From: Corynebacterium mucifaciens
GTDB lineage: Bacteria > Actinomycetota > Actinomycetes > Mycobacteriales > Mycobacteriaceae
Direction of reading: 5' to 3'
DNA: 64,000 nucleotides
NCBI RefSeq assembly: GCF_012396315.1
Contig: NZ_JAAXPF010000004.1
Coordinates: forward strand, 62,001-126,000
Under the pieces are notes generated by a model. The model worked only from the letters and a program-made list of their open reading frames with translations. It made no database searches and was not told where the DNA came from. The position numbers and the translations under genes are program-made. This document shows, piece by piece, positions 10,156 through 18,408 of this stretch (position 1 is its first letter; every line of letters starts with the position of its first letter).

Positions 10156-12561
10156 ATGACTGCCACCACACCAGCATTCGAGCAGACCGTCGAAGGCCAC
10201 GTCCGCGCATTCGCCGGAAGCGCCCCGGATAACGCCACGGTGAAAAAGTTCTGGACAGGACTTTCCGCCGCCACCGTCGAGCAGTTCGCCGACAACTGGG
10301 AGCAAACCCGCGACGCCTACAAAGGCACCCGCCGCGCCGCGTACTTCTCGGCGGAATTCCTCGAGGGCCGGGCGCTGCTGAATAACTTGACCAACCTTGG
10401 GCTCGTCGATAAGGCCAAAGTCGCCGCGGAAGCGAACGGCTTCGAGCTCACCGAGGTGCTGGAGGCGGAACACGACGCGGCGCTGGGCAACGGCGGTTTG
10501 GGCCGCCTCGCCGCCTGCTTCCTAGACTCTGCCGTCACGCAGGATTTTCCGCTGACCGGCTACGGCTTGCTCTACCGTTACGGGCTGTTCCGCCAGGAGT
10601 TCAAAGACGGCTTCCAGCGCGAGCACCCGGACGCGTGGAAGGAGTCGTTCTACCCCTTCATCATCCGCCGCGGCTCGGAGCAGCGCATTGTGAAGTTCGA
10701 CGACATGCACGTGCGCGCTATCCCCTACGACATGCCGATCACGGGCTACGGCACCGACAACGTGGGCACGCTTCGCCTGTGGGACGCGTCCCCGATCGCC
10801 GAGTTCGACTACGACGCGTTCAACTCCCAGCGGTTCGCCGACGCCATCTTGGAGCGCGAGGCTGTCCACGACATCACCCGCGTGCTGTACCCGAACGACT
10901 CCACCTACGCAGGCAAGCTCCTCCGCGTGCGCCAGCAGTACTTCTTCGTCTCCGCCTCGCTGCAGGAGCTTATCGACGACTACCGCGCCGCCCACGGCGA
11001 CGACCTGCGAAACTTCCACACCTTCAACGCCATCCAGCTCAACGACACCCACCCGGTCCTGGGCATCCCCGAGCTGATGCGGTTGCTTATGGACGAGCAC
11101 GGCCTCGGCTGGGACGACGCCTGGGAAGTGACCACCCACACCTTCGCCTACACCAACCACACGGTGCTGCAGGAGGCGTTGGAGACGTGGGAGGAAGCCA
11201 TCTTCAAGCAGCTGTTTTGGCGCATCTGGGAGATTGTGGAGGAGATTGACCGCCGCTACCGCCTGGACATGGAGTCGCGCGGCATCGACCCGGAGACCGC
11301 GCACTACTACTCCCCGGTGCACGACGGGCGAGTGCACATGGCGTGGATCGCCTGCTACGCCTCTTACTCCGTCAACGGTGTGGCGGCGCTGCACACCGAC
11401 ATCATCAAACGCGACACCCTCGGCTTCTGGCACGGGCTTTACCCGGATCGCTTCAACAACAAGACCAACGGCGTGACCCCCCGCCGCTGGCTGCGCATGT
11501 GCAACCCGCGGCTATCGGCGCTGCTGGACCGCCTCGCGGGCGGCGACGAGTGGGTCACCGACCTGTCCAAGCTGCAACAGCTGCGTCCACATATCGACGA
11601 CCCGGAGGTGCTGCGCGAACTGCGCGAGATCAAGGCCGCGAACAAGCGCGACTTCGCCGACTGGATCGCCGAGCACCAGGGCATGCAGATCGACCCGGAC
11701 TCCATCTTTGACACCCAGATCAAGCGCCTGCACGAGTACAAGCGCCAGCTCATGAACGCGCTGTACATCCTGGATCTGTACTTCCGCATCACCGTCGATG
11801 GCGAGCAGGATGTACCGAAGCGCACCTTCATCTTCGGTGCCAAGGCCGCGCCCGGCTACGTCACCGCGAAGGGCATCATCAAGCTCATCAACACCATTGC
11901 GGAGCTGGTGAACAACGACCCTGTGGCCTCGCAGTACATCCACGTGGTGTTCGTGGAAAACTACAACGTCTCCCCGGCAGAGCGGATCATCCCGGCCACG
12001 GATGTCTCGGAGCAGATCTCCACCGCCGGCAAGGAGGCGTCCGGCACCTCGAACATGAAGTTCATGATGAACGGCGCGCTCACCCTCGGCACCATGGACG
12101 GCGCGAACGTGGAGATTGTGGACGCCGTCGGCGACGACAACGCCTACATCTTCGGCGCGCGGGAAGAGGAGCTGCCGGAGCTGAAAGCGCACTACAACCC
12201 GCGCCAGGTGGCCGAGGAGACTCCCGGCCTCATGCGCGCGCTCGATGCACTTGTGGACGGAACACTCGACGACCGCGGCACCGGTGTCTTCCACGATATC
12301 CGCGCCTCGCTGCTTGACGACAACGGCTACGGCGAGCGCGACGTCTACTACGTCCTCGGGGACTTCGCAGCATTCCGCGAGGCGCGCGACCGCATGGCCG
12401 CGGACTTCTACGCCGACCCGGACGGGTGGGCACGCAAGTGCTGGGTCAACATCTGCGAGTCCGGCCGCTTTTCCTCCGACCGCACGATCCGCGACTACGC
12501 CGAGGACGTGTGGAAGATCGAGCCGACCGCGATTAGTGGCAACGAGCCGGCGAGCGGCTAG
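10156..12561 (+). CDS. glgP: Glycogen/maltodextrin phosphorylase
   Basis: PLP-dependent glucosyltransferase releasing glucose 1-phosphate from the non-reducing ends of glycogen or maltodextrins. The 801-residue length is normal. Motifs seen: HDAALGNGGLGRLAACF near residue 110, TTHTFAYTNHTVLQEALE, and the PLP-lysine region KEASGTSNMKFMMNG. With glgX and treY in the same window it belongs to glycogen and maltodextrin turnover. Its last 4 bases overlap the stop of the opposing GNAT gene. Confidence 0.97.
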   Translation: MTATTPAFEQTVEGHVRAFAGSAPDNATVKKFWTGLSAATVEQFADNWEQTRDAYKGTRRAAYFSAEFLEGRALLNNLTNLGLVDKAKVAAEANGFELTEVLEAEHDAALGNGGLGRLAACFLDSAVTQDFPLTGYGLLYRYGLFRQEFKDGFQREHPDAWKESFYPFIIRRGSEQRIVKFDDMHVRAIPYDMPITGYGTDNVGTLRLWDASPIAEFDYDAFNSQRFADAILEREAVHDITRVLYPNDSTYAGKLLRVRQQYFFVSASLQELIDDYRAAHGDDLRNFHTFNAIQLNDTHPVLGIPELMRLLMDEHGLGWDDAWEVTTHTFAYTNHTVLQEALETWEEAIFKQLFWRIWEIVEEIDRRYRLDMESRGIDPETAHYYSPVHDGRVHMAWIACYASYSVNGVAALHTDIIKRDTLGFWHGLYPDRFNNKTNGVTPRRWLRMCNPRLSALLDRLAGGDEWVTDLSKLQQLRPHIDDPEVLRELREIKAANKRDFADWIAEHQGMQIDPDSIFDTQIKRLHEYKRQLMNALYILDLYFRITVDGEQDVPKRTFIFGAKAAPGYVTAKGIIKLINTIAELVNNDPVASQYIHVVFVENYNVSPAERIIPATDVSEQISTAGKEASGTSNMKFMMNGALTLGTMDGANVEIVDAVGDDNAYIFGAREEELPELKAHYNPRQVAEETPGLMRALDALVDGTLDDRGTGVFHDIRASLLDDNGYGERDVYYVLGDFAAFREARDRMAADFYADPDGWARKCWVNICESGRFSSDRTIRDYAEDVWKIEPTAISGNEPASG

Positions 12562-13016
12562 TCGCGCACCATGCGCTTGAGGGTGACGTTGTCGCCCTCA
12601 TGGTGCGTTTCTTCGCCGTCGAAGGCGAAGCCGTGCTTGCGGTAGAACGCCTGAGCGCGCTCATTGAAGTCCGCGACCCAGAGGAACGCGGGCTGGCCCG
12701 GCGGGATCACCGCGTCCATGAGCTTGGGGGCCACGCCGGTGCCCGCGGCCTCCGCCAGTAGGTAGAGGTTACGCAGCTCGGTGCGCTCGCCGGGGATGGC
12801 GTACGCCATGCCCACAGGCTGGCCATCAACTTCCGCGATGGCGACGCGCCCATCCGGGTCCTGGAAGTATGCAGCCCATTCACGTTCGAGCACCGCCACG
12901 TTGTCCAGTGCCTCGTCGCGAATGCGCCCGCGAAAGGCCGCGGCGCGGGAACGGTTGTGCACGTGGGCAACAATGGCTGCGTCGGCGGCGCCGGCGGGCC
13001 GGATGGTGGCGTCCAT
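12558..13016 (-). CDS. GNAT family N-acetyltransferase
   Basis: A 152-residue acyl-CoA-dependent acetyltransferase starting MDATIRPAGAADAAIVAHVHN. The core fold is recognisable from the strand IAEVDGQPVGMAYAI, the acetyl-CoA loop region NLYLLAEAAGTGVAPKLMD (slightly degenerate Q/R-x-x-G-x-G/A), and the C-terminal FNERAQAFYRKHGFAFDG. Substrate unknown. The longer frame to 13076 is rejected because it would overlap pabAB, and TAGCGT lies 8 nt before ATG 13016. Its promoter directly abuts the divergent pabAB promoter. Confidence 0.88.
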   Translation of the reverse strand: MDATIRPAGAADAAIVAHVHNRSRAAAFRGRIRDEALDNVAVLEREWAAYFQDPDGRVAIAEVDGQPVGMAYAIPGERTELRNLYLLAEAAGTGVAPKLMDAVIPPGQPAFLWVADFNERAQAFYRKHGFAFDGEETHHEGDNVTLKRMVRD

Positions 13017-13024
13017 GCGCCTCA

Positions 13025-13030
13025 ACGCTA
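13025..13030 (-). promoter_or_regulatory. -10 element of the GNAT gene
   Basis: TAGCGT, 8 nt before ATG 13016, immediately adjacent to the pabAB -10 box. Confidence 0.4.
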
Positions 13031-13036
13031 TACGAT
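13031..13036 (+). promoter_or_regulatory. -10 element of pabAB
   Basis: TACGAT, 9 nt before ATG 13046. Confidence 0.4.
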
Positions 13037-13045
13037 TCCACTGCG

Positions 13046-14899
13046 ATGATCCTGCTCGTTGACAATTACGATTCATACACGTTCAACCTCGCCCACCTTA
13101 TTGCGGAGGTGGCCGGGCACGAGCCCCTCGTCGTGCCCGCCGGCGAGGCAGCGGGCCTGCCGGAACGCGTCCGCGCCGGCGAGTTCAGTCACGTTGTGAT
13201 CTCCCCCGGTCCGGGCACCCCAGAGCGGGACGAGGATTTCGGTGCCTCCCGGCGCGTGATCGAGGCGGCGGCGAAGGCGCAGGTTCCGTTGCTGGGCGTG
13301 TGCCTCGGCCACCAAGGGCTGGCCATGCTCGCCGGTGCGGCCGTGACCCGGGCGCCCGAACCGCGCCACGGGTTCGTCTCCACGCTCACCCACTCCGGCG
13401 AGGGGATCTTCGCCGGCATCCCGCAAGGCTTCGAGGCGGTGCGCTACCACTCCCTGCACGTCGACGAGGTTCCAGGCGTCACGGTCCACGCGCGCAGCGA
13501 GGACGGCGTGGTCCAGGCGCTGAAAGTGGACGGGCTTCCCCACTGGGGTGTGCAGTTCCACCCCGAGTCTGTGCTCACGCAGCACGGCGCGGCCATCATG
13601 CGCAATTTCCTGGGCGGCTGGCGCCTGCTGCACCGCGCAGTGCCCGGCGGCATCGACTGCCAGCGGGTGTTCGACGCCATCAGGCGCAGCGGCAACGACG
13701 CGTTCTTTCTCGACTCCGCCGATGCGCGCGGCAACTTCTCCATCCTCGGCGACACCGCGGGCGCGCTGTCCCGCTCCATCCCCTTCACGCTTGGCGACGG
13801 CGACATTCTGCGCGACCTCGAGCAGGAACTTTCCACCCCCATCCACGACGCGCCCGATTTGCCGTTCACCGGCGGGGTAATCGGCTACCTCGGCTACGAG
13901 TGCGCCGAGCTGACCATGCCGATCACGTTGCGCCACCGCTCCCCCTACCCGGACGCGTACTTTGTCCGGCCGCAATCCTTCATCGTGTACGACCACCAGG
14001 CCGAGGTCGCGCACCTGTGCGCCCTCGCCGGCGGGGGGTCCGAGGCCCTGCTGGACCGACTCGAGGCGGCGCTTGAGAGCGCGGCCGGTGATGGGGCGGG
14101 GACCGAAGGGGCGTCGATAGGCAGCGGCTCCTGGAGCAACCCCGACTACCTCGGTTGCATCGCGGCGGCGCAGGAGTTGCTGCGCGCGGGCGAGAGCTAC
14201 GAGGTGTGCCTGACCGACACCTACACTGCGCCGGCCGCGGGCAGCGTCTACCGCGAGCTGCGTAAGCACAACCCGGCGCCGTACGCCGCGCACCTGGTGT
14301 TCGACGGCGTGGAAGTTGCCAGCGCCTCGCCCGAGCGCTTCCTCACCGTGCGCGGCCGCGACGTGGAGGCCAAACCGATTAAGGGCACCATCGCCGCTGA
14401 TCAAGACCCCGCGCTGCTTGACGACGACAAAACCCGCGCCGAAAACCTCATGATCGTGGACCTGCTGCGCAACGACCTCGCGCGCGTGTGCGACCCCGCC
14501 ACCGTCCGCGTGCCCGCGCTCATGCAGGTGGAGACCTACGCGACGGTGCACCAGCTCGTCTCCACCATCACCGGCCGCCTGCGGGAGGGCCTCACCGCGG
14601 TCGACGCCGTGCGCGCGACGTTCCCGCCCGGCTCCATGACTGGCGCGCCGAAGCTGCGCACCTGCGAGATCATCGACCGCTTAGAGACCTCCCCGCGCGG
14701 CGTCTATTCCGGCGCGCTGGGCTATTTCGGCTTCGACGGCCAGGCCGACCTGTCTGTGGTTATCCGCACCGCCGTGCGCGCAGGCAACACCGTCACCGTG
14801 GGTGCGGGCGGCGCGATCGTGCTGGCCTCCGACCCCGAGTCCGAACTCGCCGAGCGCAACCTCAAGGCCCAGTCCGTGCTGGGAGCATGGGATGCGTAG
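13046..14899 (+). CDS. pabAB: Aminodeoxychorismate synthase, fused PabA-PabB
   Basis: Single chain of 617 residues that makes 4-amino-4-deoxychorismate from chorismate and glutamine for folate synthesis. Residues 1-190 are a class I glutamine amidotransferase (MILLVDNYDSYTFN, nucleophile Cys86 in GVCLGHQ, HPE of QFHPES). The remainder is a chorismate-binding domain with PIKGT, the lysine form typical of PabB rather than the PIAGT of anthranilate synthase, and FPPGSMTGAPK. The start ATG 13046 fits both the amidotransferase N-terminus and the TACGAT box. pabC overlaps its end by 8 nt. Confidence 0.95.
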   Translation: MILLVDNYDSYTFNLAHLIAEVAGHEPLVVPAGEAAGLPERVRAGEFSHVVISPGPGTPERDEDFGASRRVIEAAAKAQVPLLGVCLGHQGLAMLAGAAVTRAPEPRHGFVSTLTHSGEGIFAGIPQGFEAVRYHSLHVDEVPGVTVHARSEDGVVQALKVDGLPHWGVQFHPESVLTQHGAAIMRNFLGGWRLLHRAVPGGIDCQRVFDAIRRSGNDAFFLDSADARGNFSILGDTAGALSRSIPFTLGDGDILRDLEQELSTPIHDAPDLPFTGGVIGYLGYECAELTMPITLRHRSPYPDAYFVRPQSFIVYDHQAEVAHLCALAGGGSEALLDRLEAALESAAGDGAGTEGASIGSGSWSNPDYLGCIAAAQELLRAGESYEVCLTDTYTAPAAGSVYRELRKHNPAPYAAHLVFDGVEVASASPERFLTVRGRDVEAKPIKGTIAADQDPALLDDDKTRAENLMIVDLLRNDLARVCDPATVRVPALMQVETYATVHQLVSTITGRLREGLTAVDAVRATFPPGSMTGAPKLRTCEIIDRLETSPRGVYSGALGYFGFDGQADLSVVIRTAVRAGNTVTVGAGGAIVLASDPESELAERNLKAQSVLGAWDA

Positions 14900-15632
14900 G
14901 TACGCCTGGCGCGGCGACTTCGTCGAGTGCGGCGTCCCCGACGGCCCCCTCGACGTCGCCGACTCGTGGCGCCATTCGAACGGCCGTACCAACGGCCTTC
15001 ACCTGCACCTGGAGCGTTTCGCCCGATCTGCTGGCCCGTTGCCCGACGGGTTCGTCGACGCGATGATGCCACTGCTGCGAGACGGCGAGCTGTTTCCCCG
15101 CGTCGCGCTGTCGCAAGGGCTTTTGCTTCTCGACGTCCGCCCCGCCCCTCCCCCGCGCCCCACCACCTCGCTGACCTATGCGCCTGCCTCGGACCCGCGC
15201 GCACGTCCCGAGGTGAAGGGCCCCGACTTCGCCGCGTTTCGCGCGTACCGTTCGCGGTACCAGGTGGAGGGGACGGACGACACGGTGATCGTCGATAGGC
15301 ATGGCTCCATGCTGGAGACCACCACCGGCGCACTGGTGATGTGGGACGGCGGTACCCTGTGCGTTCCCGACGGAGTGTGGCTGCCGAGCGTGACATTGCA
15401 CCAGGTTGTTGCGCGGGCCCAGGGGCGAGGTATTCGCATCGAGCGGCGTCGGTTCAAACCCGAACTCGCGGCCGAGCGCCCCCTGTGGTTCCTCAACTCC
15501 CTGCACGGCATCAGCCCGGTTCGCGAACTGCACGCCGGCGACGCCGTGATCACTCCCCCGGCACACCCCAGCTTCTACGAATGGCGCGACTGGTGGTGGG
15601 GTGGCTTCACGGTCGAATGGCCGGGATGCTGA
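14892..15632 (+). CDS. pabC: Aminodeoxychorismate lyase-type class IV aminotransferase
   Basis: PLP enzyme of the class IV aminotransferase family that converts aminodeoxychorismate to 4-aminobenzoate. The 246-residue product has NGLHLHLERFARSA near the N-terminus, the lysine-containing VKGPDF, the stretch GSMLETTTGALVMW, and the C-terminal FLNSLHGISPVREL, the pattern of actinobacterial PabC proteins. It overlaps pabAB by 8 nt (ATGCGTAG), so the two are co-translated, and the operon supports the assignment. The frame extends upstream inside pabAB but lacks support. Confidence 0.88.
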   Translation: MRRYAWRGDFVECGVPDGPLDVADSWRHSNGRTNGLHLHLERFARSAGPLPDGFVDAMMPLLRDGELFPRVALSQGLLLLDVRPAPPPRPTTSLTYAPASDPRARPEVKGPDFAAFRAYRSRYQVEGTDDTVIVDRHGSMLETTTGALVMWDGGTLCVPDGVWLPSVTLHQVVARAQGRGIRIERRRFKPELAAERPLWFLNSLHGISPVRELHAGDAVITPPAHPSFYEWRDWWWGGFTVEWPGC

Positions 15633-15635
15633 AAA

Positions 15636-15938
15636 CCTATGCCGCTGCATAGTGGGCGGGCCCACGGGGACTATGCAACCGCATAGTCAACGGCGCTGAA
15701 CCGATCTTCCGTGACACGGACCGGCCGGGTCCAAAAACTATGCGGCTGCATAGTAAGCGAGCCCCCTTCGCCAGCCCGAGTTTGTACGAATTTACATGTG
15801 TCAATACTTATAAGTTTCTGACCTTCACGTTTAAAGCTGAACAACCGTACCAATTGTGAACTTTTGCATGTTTCGTTTAGGAACCCACACCTTCGAAGCA
15901 TCGCGAGGGACGACTCCGGGACTATGCAGCTGCATAGT
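15636..15938. repeat. Four copies of the 18-bp palindrome ACTATGC-N4-GCATAGT (cluster 1)
   Basis: Copies at 15636-15653 (first base C instead of A), 15670-15687, 15737-15754 and 15921-15938. The 7-bp arms are nearly invariant while the central four bases differ: CGCT, AACC, GGCT, AGCT. The last copy is a perfect palindrome. The cluster occupies the gap between the convergent pabC and UvrA-paralogue genes, so it is not in a promoter of either. Three more copies lie at 56220-56328. Function unknown. Constant arms with an uncompensated mismatch suggest recognition as DNA rather than as an RNA hairpin. Confidence 0.9.
15652..15665 (+). terminator. Possible hairpin terminator after pabC
   Basis: Inverted repeat GTGGGC-GG-GCCCAC starting 20 bp after the pabC stop. 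No T-run follows, so it is only a weak terminator candidate. Confidence 0.3.
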
Positions 15939-15957
15939 CAATACAACCGACAGCAAC

Positions 15958-18378
15958 CTACGCCGAACGCTCGGCGAGCACCTTCCCGGTCGAGGTATCG
16001 CACTTGGCCAGCTCCGCAGGGGTGCCGGTGGCGACGATCTGCCCGCCGTCGGCGCCGGCGCCCGGGCCCATCTCGATCACGCGGTCGGCTTGGGCGATTA
16101 CGGAGAGGTCGTGCTCGACAACGATCACGCTCTGGCCTGCATCGACCAGGCTATTCAGTTCGTTGACCAGCAGCGCCACGTCAGCCGGGTGCAAACCGGT
16201 GGTCGGCTCGTCCAGCAGGTACACGGTGTGGCCCCGGCGCGCGTTGCGGGAGCGTTGCAGCTCAGTGGCCAGCTTGATGCGCTGCGCCTCACCGCCGGAC
16301 AACTCCGGCGCGCCCTGGCCCAGGCGCAGGTAGCCCAGCCCCACCGCCTGCAGGGTTTCCACTGCGCGCAGAATCCGTGGCTCCTCGGCGAACACGTCCG
16401 CGGCTTCGTCGACAGTCAGCTCCAGCACGTCCGCGATGGTCAGGCCCTCCCAGGTCACCTCGAGGGTCTCGTCGTTGTAGCGCGCGCCGCCGCAGTCAGG
16501 GCAGGTGGTGTACGACCCAGGCAGGAACACCAGTTCCACCTCAATCTTGCCGGCGCCACCGCAGGTCGGGCACTGGCCTTGCTTCACGTTGTAGGAGAAG
16601 CGCGACACGGTCCACTTGCGCCGCTTCGCTTCGTCGGTGCCTGCGAACAGTTTGCGCACGCCGTCGAACAGGCCAGTGTAGGTCGCCAGCGTCGAGCGGG
16701 GCGTGCGGCCGATCGGCTTCTGGGTGATCTGCACGACGCGGCTCACGGCGTCGAAGCCGGCCCGCGTATCGACGCTCCATCCGGCATCCCCCGCCCCCGC
16801 GCCATCGACGGCGTCGTCGTCCTCCTCAACGACGGAGGACGCCGCTTCGCGCAGCACACCGGCAAGCACGGTGCTGACAAGCGTGGATTTTCCGGAGCCG
16901 GACACACCCGCCACGGCGGTGAACTGGCCCAGCCCGAACGCGATGTCCAGCCCGTCGATGGAGCGGGCCCGCACGCCGGACAGGGACAGCTCGCCGGCCG
17001 CGGGGCGCGGGTCGTCGTTGAGCGAAAGTGTGCGGTTGGCCAGCGCGCGGGCGGTCGGTGCGTCGCCGGTGTACTTGCTGGTGGGGCCGGAATACACCAC
17101 CTCGCCGCCGCGCTCGCCGGCTAGCGGGCCGACATCCACAAGCCAGTCCGTCTGGGCGACCAGCTCCATGTCGTGCTCCACCAGCAGCACGGAATTCCCT
17201 GCGTCGATGAAGCGGCGGCAGATGTCGAGCACCGCGCCGCGTTCAGACGGATGCAGGCCGGCGGACGGCTCGTCCAGCACGTACGCCACGCCGAAGAGAC
17301 CGGAGCGCAGCTGAGCGGACAGACGGATGCGCTGCAGCTCGCCCGCAGACAACGTCGGCGCTGGGCGGTCTAGGCTCAGGTGGGCCAGCCCCAGGTCAAG
17401 CGCGGACTGCAGCGCGGGCAGGATCTGTTTGAGCAGCAGGTCTTCCGCGGAACCTGCAGACGGCTCCTGCGCGTCGAGCACCTCGTAGACCTGGTCCAGG
17501 GGCAGGGCGCCCAGCTCGTCGATAGGCATCCACGCGTAGGTGACCTTGAGCGCCTCGGGGTTGAGGCGGCGGCCGTGGCACGTCTCGCACACGTGCGACT
17601 CCATGTAGGACAACACCCGTTTGCGCAGCGTGTCCGAGTTTGTCTCGGCAAGCGTGTTGGTCAGGTACGACGCCACCGAACGCCACGTGCCTTTGTAGTT
17701 CCGCTGGATGTGGTCCTCTCCGCGCACGGGCTTCACGGTCACAACGGGACGCTCGTCGGTGAACAGAATCCAGTCCCGATCCTTCCGGGGCAGATCCTGC
17801 CAAGGCGAATCCAGGTCGTAGCCCAGCGCCTGCAAAATATCGTGGAAGTTCTTGCCCGCCCACGCGCCGGGCCAGGCTTGGATTGCCCCGTCTTCGATGG
17901 ACAGCGTGGGATCCGGCACCATGGACGCCTCCGTCGGCTCGTGGACCACGCCGGTGCCCTGGCAGGTCGGGCACATCCCCTCGGGGGTGTTCGGCGAGAA
18001 GGAGTCGGAGTACAAGCCCTTCGGGTTGTCGCCCGCGCGCGAGTACAGCAGCCGGATGCTGTTGGAGAGCGCGGAGACCGTACCCACCGTGGAGCGCGCA
18101 CCGCCGCCGGAGGTGGACTGCTCCAAGGCGACCGTCGGCGGCAGGCCCTCGACGGCACCGACCTGGGGGTCCACCGCTGAGCCGATCAAGCGGCGCGCGA
18201 ACGGCGCCACCGATTCAAGGTAGCGCCGTTGGCCCTCGCCGTGGATGGTGCCGAACGCGAGGGAGGATTTGCCGGAACCCGACACCCCGGTCACCGCCAC
18301 GAGTGTGCCACGCGGGATGTCCACATCGACGTTGCGGAGGTTGTGCAGGTGGGCGCCTCGTACCTGGATTCCAGTCAT
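15958..18378 (-). CDS. UvrA paralogue (UvrA2/DrrC class ABC ATPase)
   Basis: An 806-residue protein with the tandem ABC architecture of UvrA. First Walker A GVSGSGKSS at residues 31-39; signatures LSAGELQRIRL and LSGGEAQRIKL; second Walker A GVSGSGKST; zinc-type cysteine pairs MCPTC and QCPTCGG...CPDCGG. It is about 150 residues shorter than canonical UvrA, as in the UvrA2 class that lacks the UvrB-interaction region and is linked to drug or DNA-adduct tolerance. It is therefore probably not the main excision-repair UvrA, which should be elsewhere in the genome. TAGTCT lies 7 nt before the ATG. Confidence 0.88.
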   Translation of the reverse strand: MTGIQVRGAHLHNLRNVDVDIPRGTLVAVTGVSGSGKSSLAFGTIHGEGQRRYLESVAPFARRLIGSAVDPQVGAVEGLPPTVALEQSTSGGGARSTVGTVSALSNSIRLLYSRAGDNPKGLYSDSFSPNTPEGMCPTCQGTGVVHEPTEASMVPDPTLSIEDGAIQAWPGAWAGKNFHDILQALGYDLDSPWQDLPRKDRDWILFTDERPVVTVKPVRGEDHIQRNYKGTWRSVASYLTNTLAETNSDTLRKRVLSYMESHVCETCHGRRLNPEALKVTYAWMPIDELGALPLDQVYEVLDAQEPSAGSAEDLLLKQILPALQSALDLGLAHLSLDRPAPTLSAGELQRIRLSAQLRSGLFGVAYVLDEPSAGLHPSERGAVLDICRRFIDAGNSVLLVEHDMELVAQTDWLVDVGPLAGERGGEVVYSGPTSKYTGDAPTARALANRTLSLNDDPRPAAGELSLSGVRARSIDGLDIAFGLGQFTAVAGVSGSGKSTLVSTVLAGVLREAASSVVEEDDDAVDGAGAGDAGWSVDTRAGFDAVSRVVQITQKPIGRTPRSTLATYTGLFDGVRKLFAGTDEAKRRKWTVSRFSYNVKQGQCPTCGGAGKIEVELVFLPGSYTTCPDCGGARYNDETLEVTWEGLTIADVLELTVDEAADVFAEEPRILRAVETLQAVGLGYLRLGQGAPELSGGEAQRIKLATELQRSRNARRGHTVYLLDEPTTGLHPADVALLVNELNSLVDAGQSVIVVEHDLSVIAQADRVIEMGPGAGADGGQIVATGTPAELAKCDTSTGKVLAERSA

Positions 18379-18385
18379 GGCACCA

Positions 18386-18391
18386 AGACTA
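18386..18391 (-). promoter_or_regulatory. -10 element of the UvrA paralogue gene
   Basis: TAGTCT, 7 nt before ATG 18378. Confidence 0.45.
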
Positions 18392-18408
18392 GCCGGGCAC
18401 CATTCGTA

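Larger units (their letters stand above)
15633..15957. other. Gene-free interval of 325 bp between convergent genes
   Basis: Contains the four palindromes, a GTGGGC-GG-GCCCAC hairpin, and an AT-rich stretch (about 15779-15895) that contrasts with the GC-rich surroundings. Both flanking genes point into it. Small open frames crossing it have no ribosome binding site or plausible protein character. No RNA gene was recognised. Confidence 0.7.

Noticed and set aside
13073-14551. 492-codon minus-strand open frame
   Set aside because: Antisense shadow of pabAB caused by high GC content; composition is His/Val/Arg-rich without domains.
15671-15901. 76-codon minus-strand open frame across the palindrome cluster
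   Set aside because: No ribosome binding site, low-quality composition, and it simply reads through the repeats.
15636-15938. CRISPR-like array
   Set aside because: Only four 18-bp copies, irregular spacing of 34-184 bp, a palindromic unit with variable centre, and no cas genes anywhere in the window.
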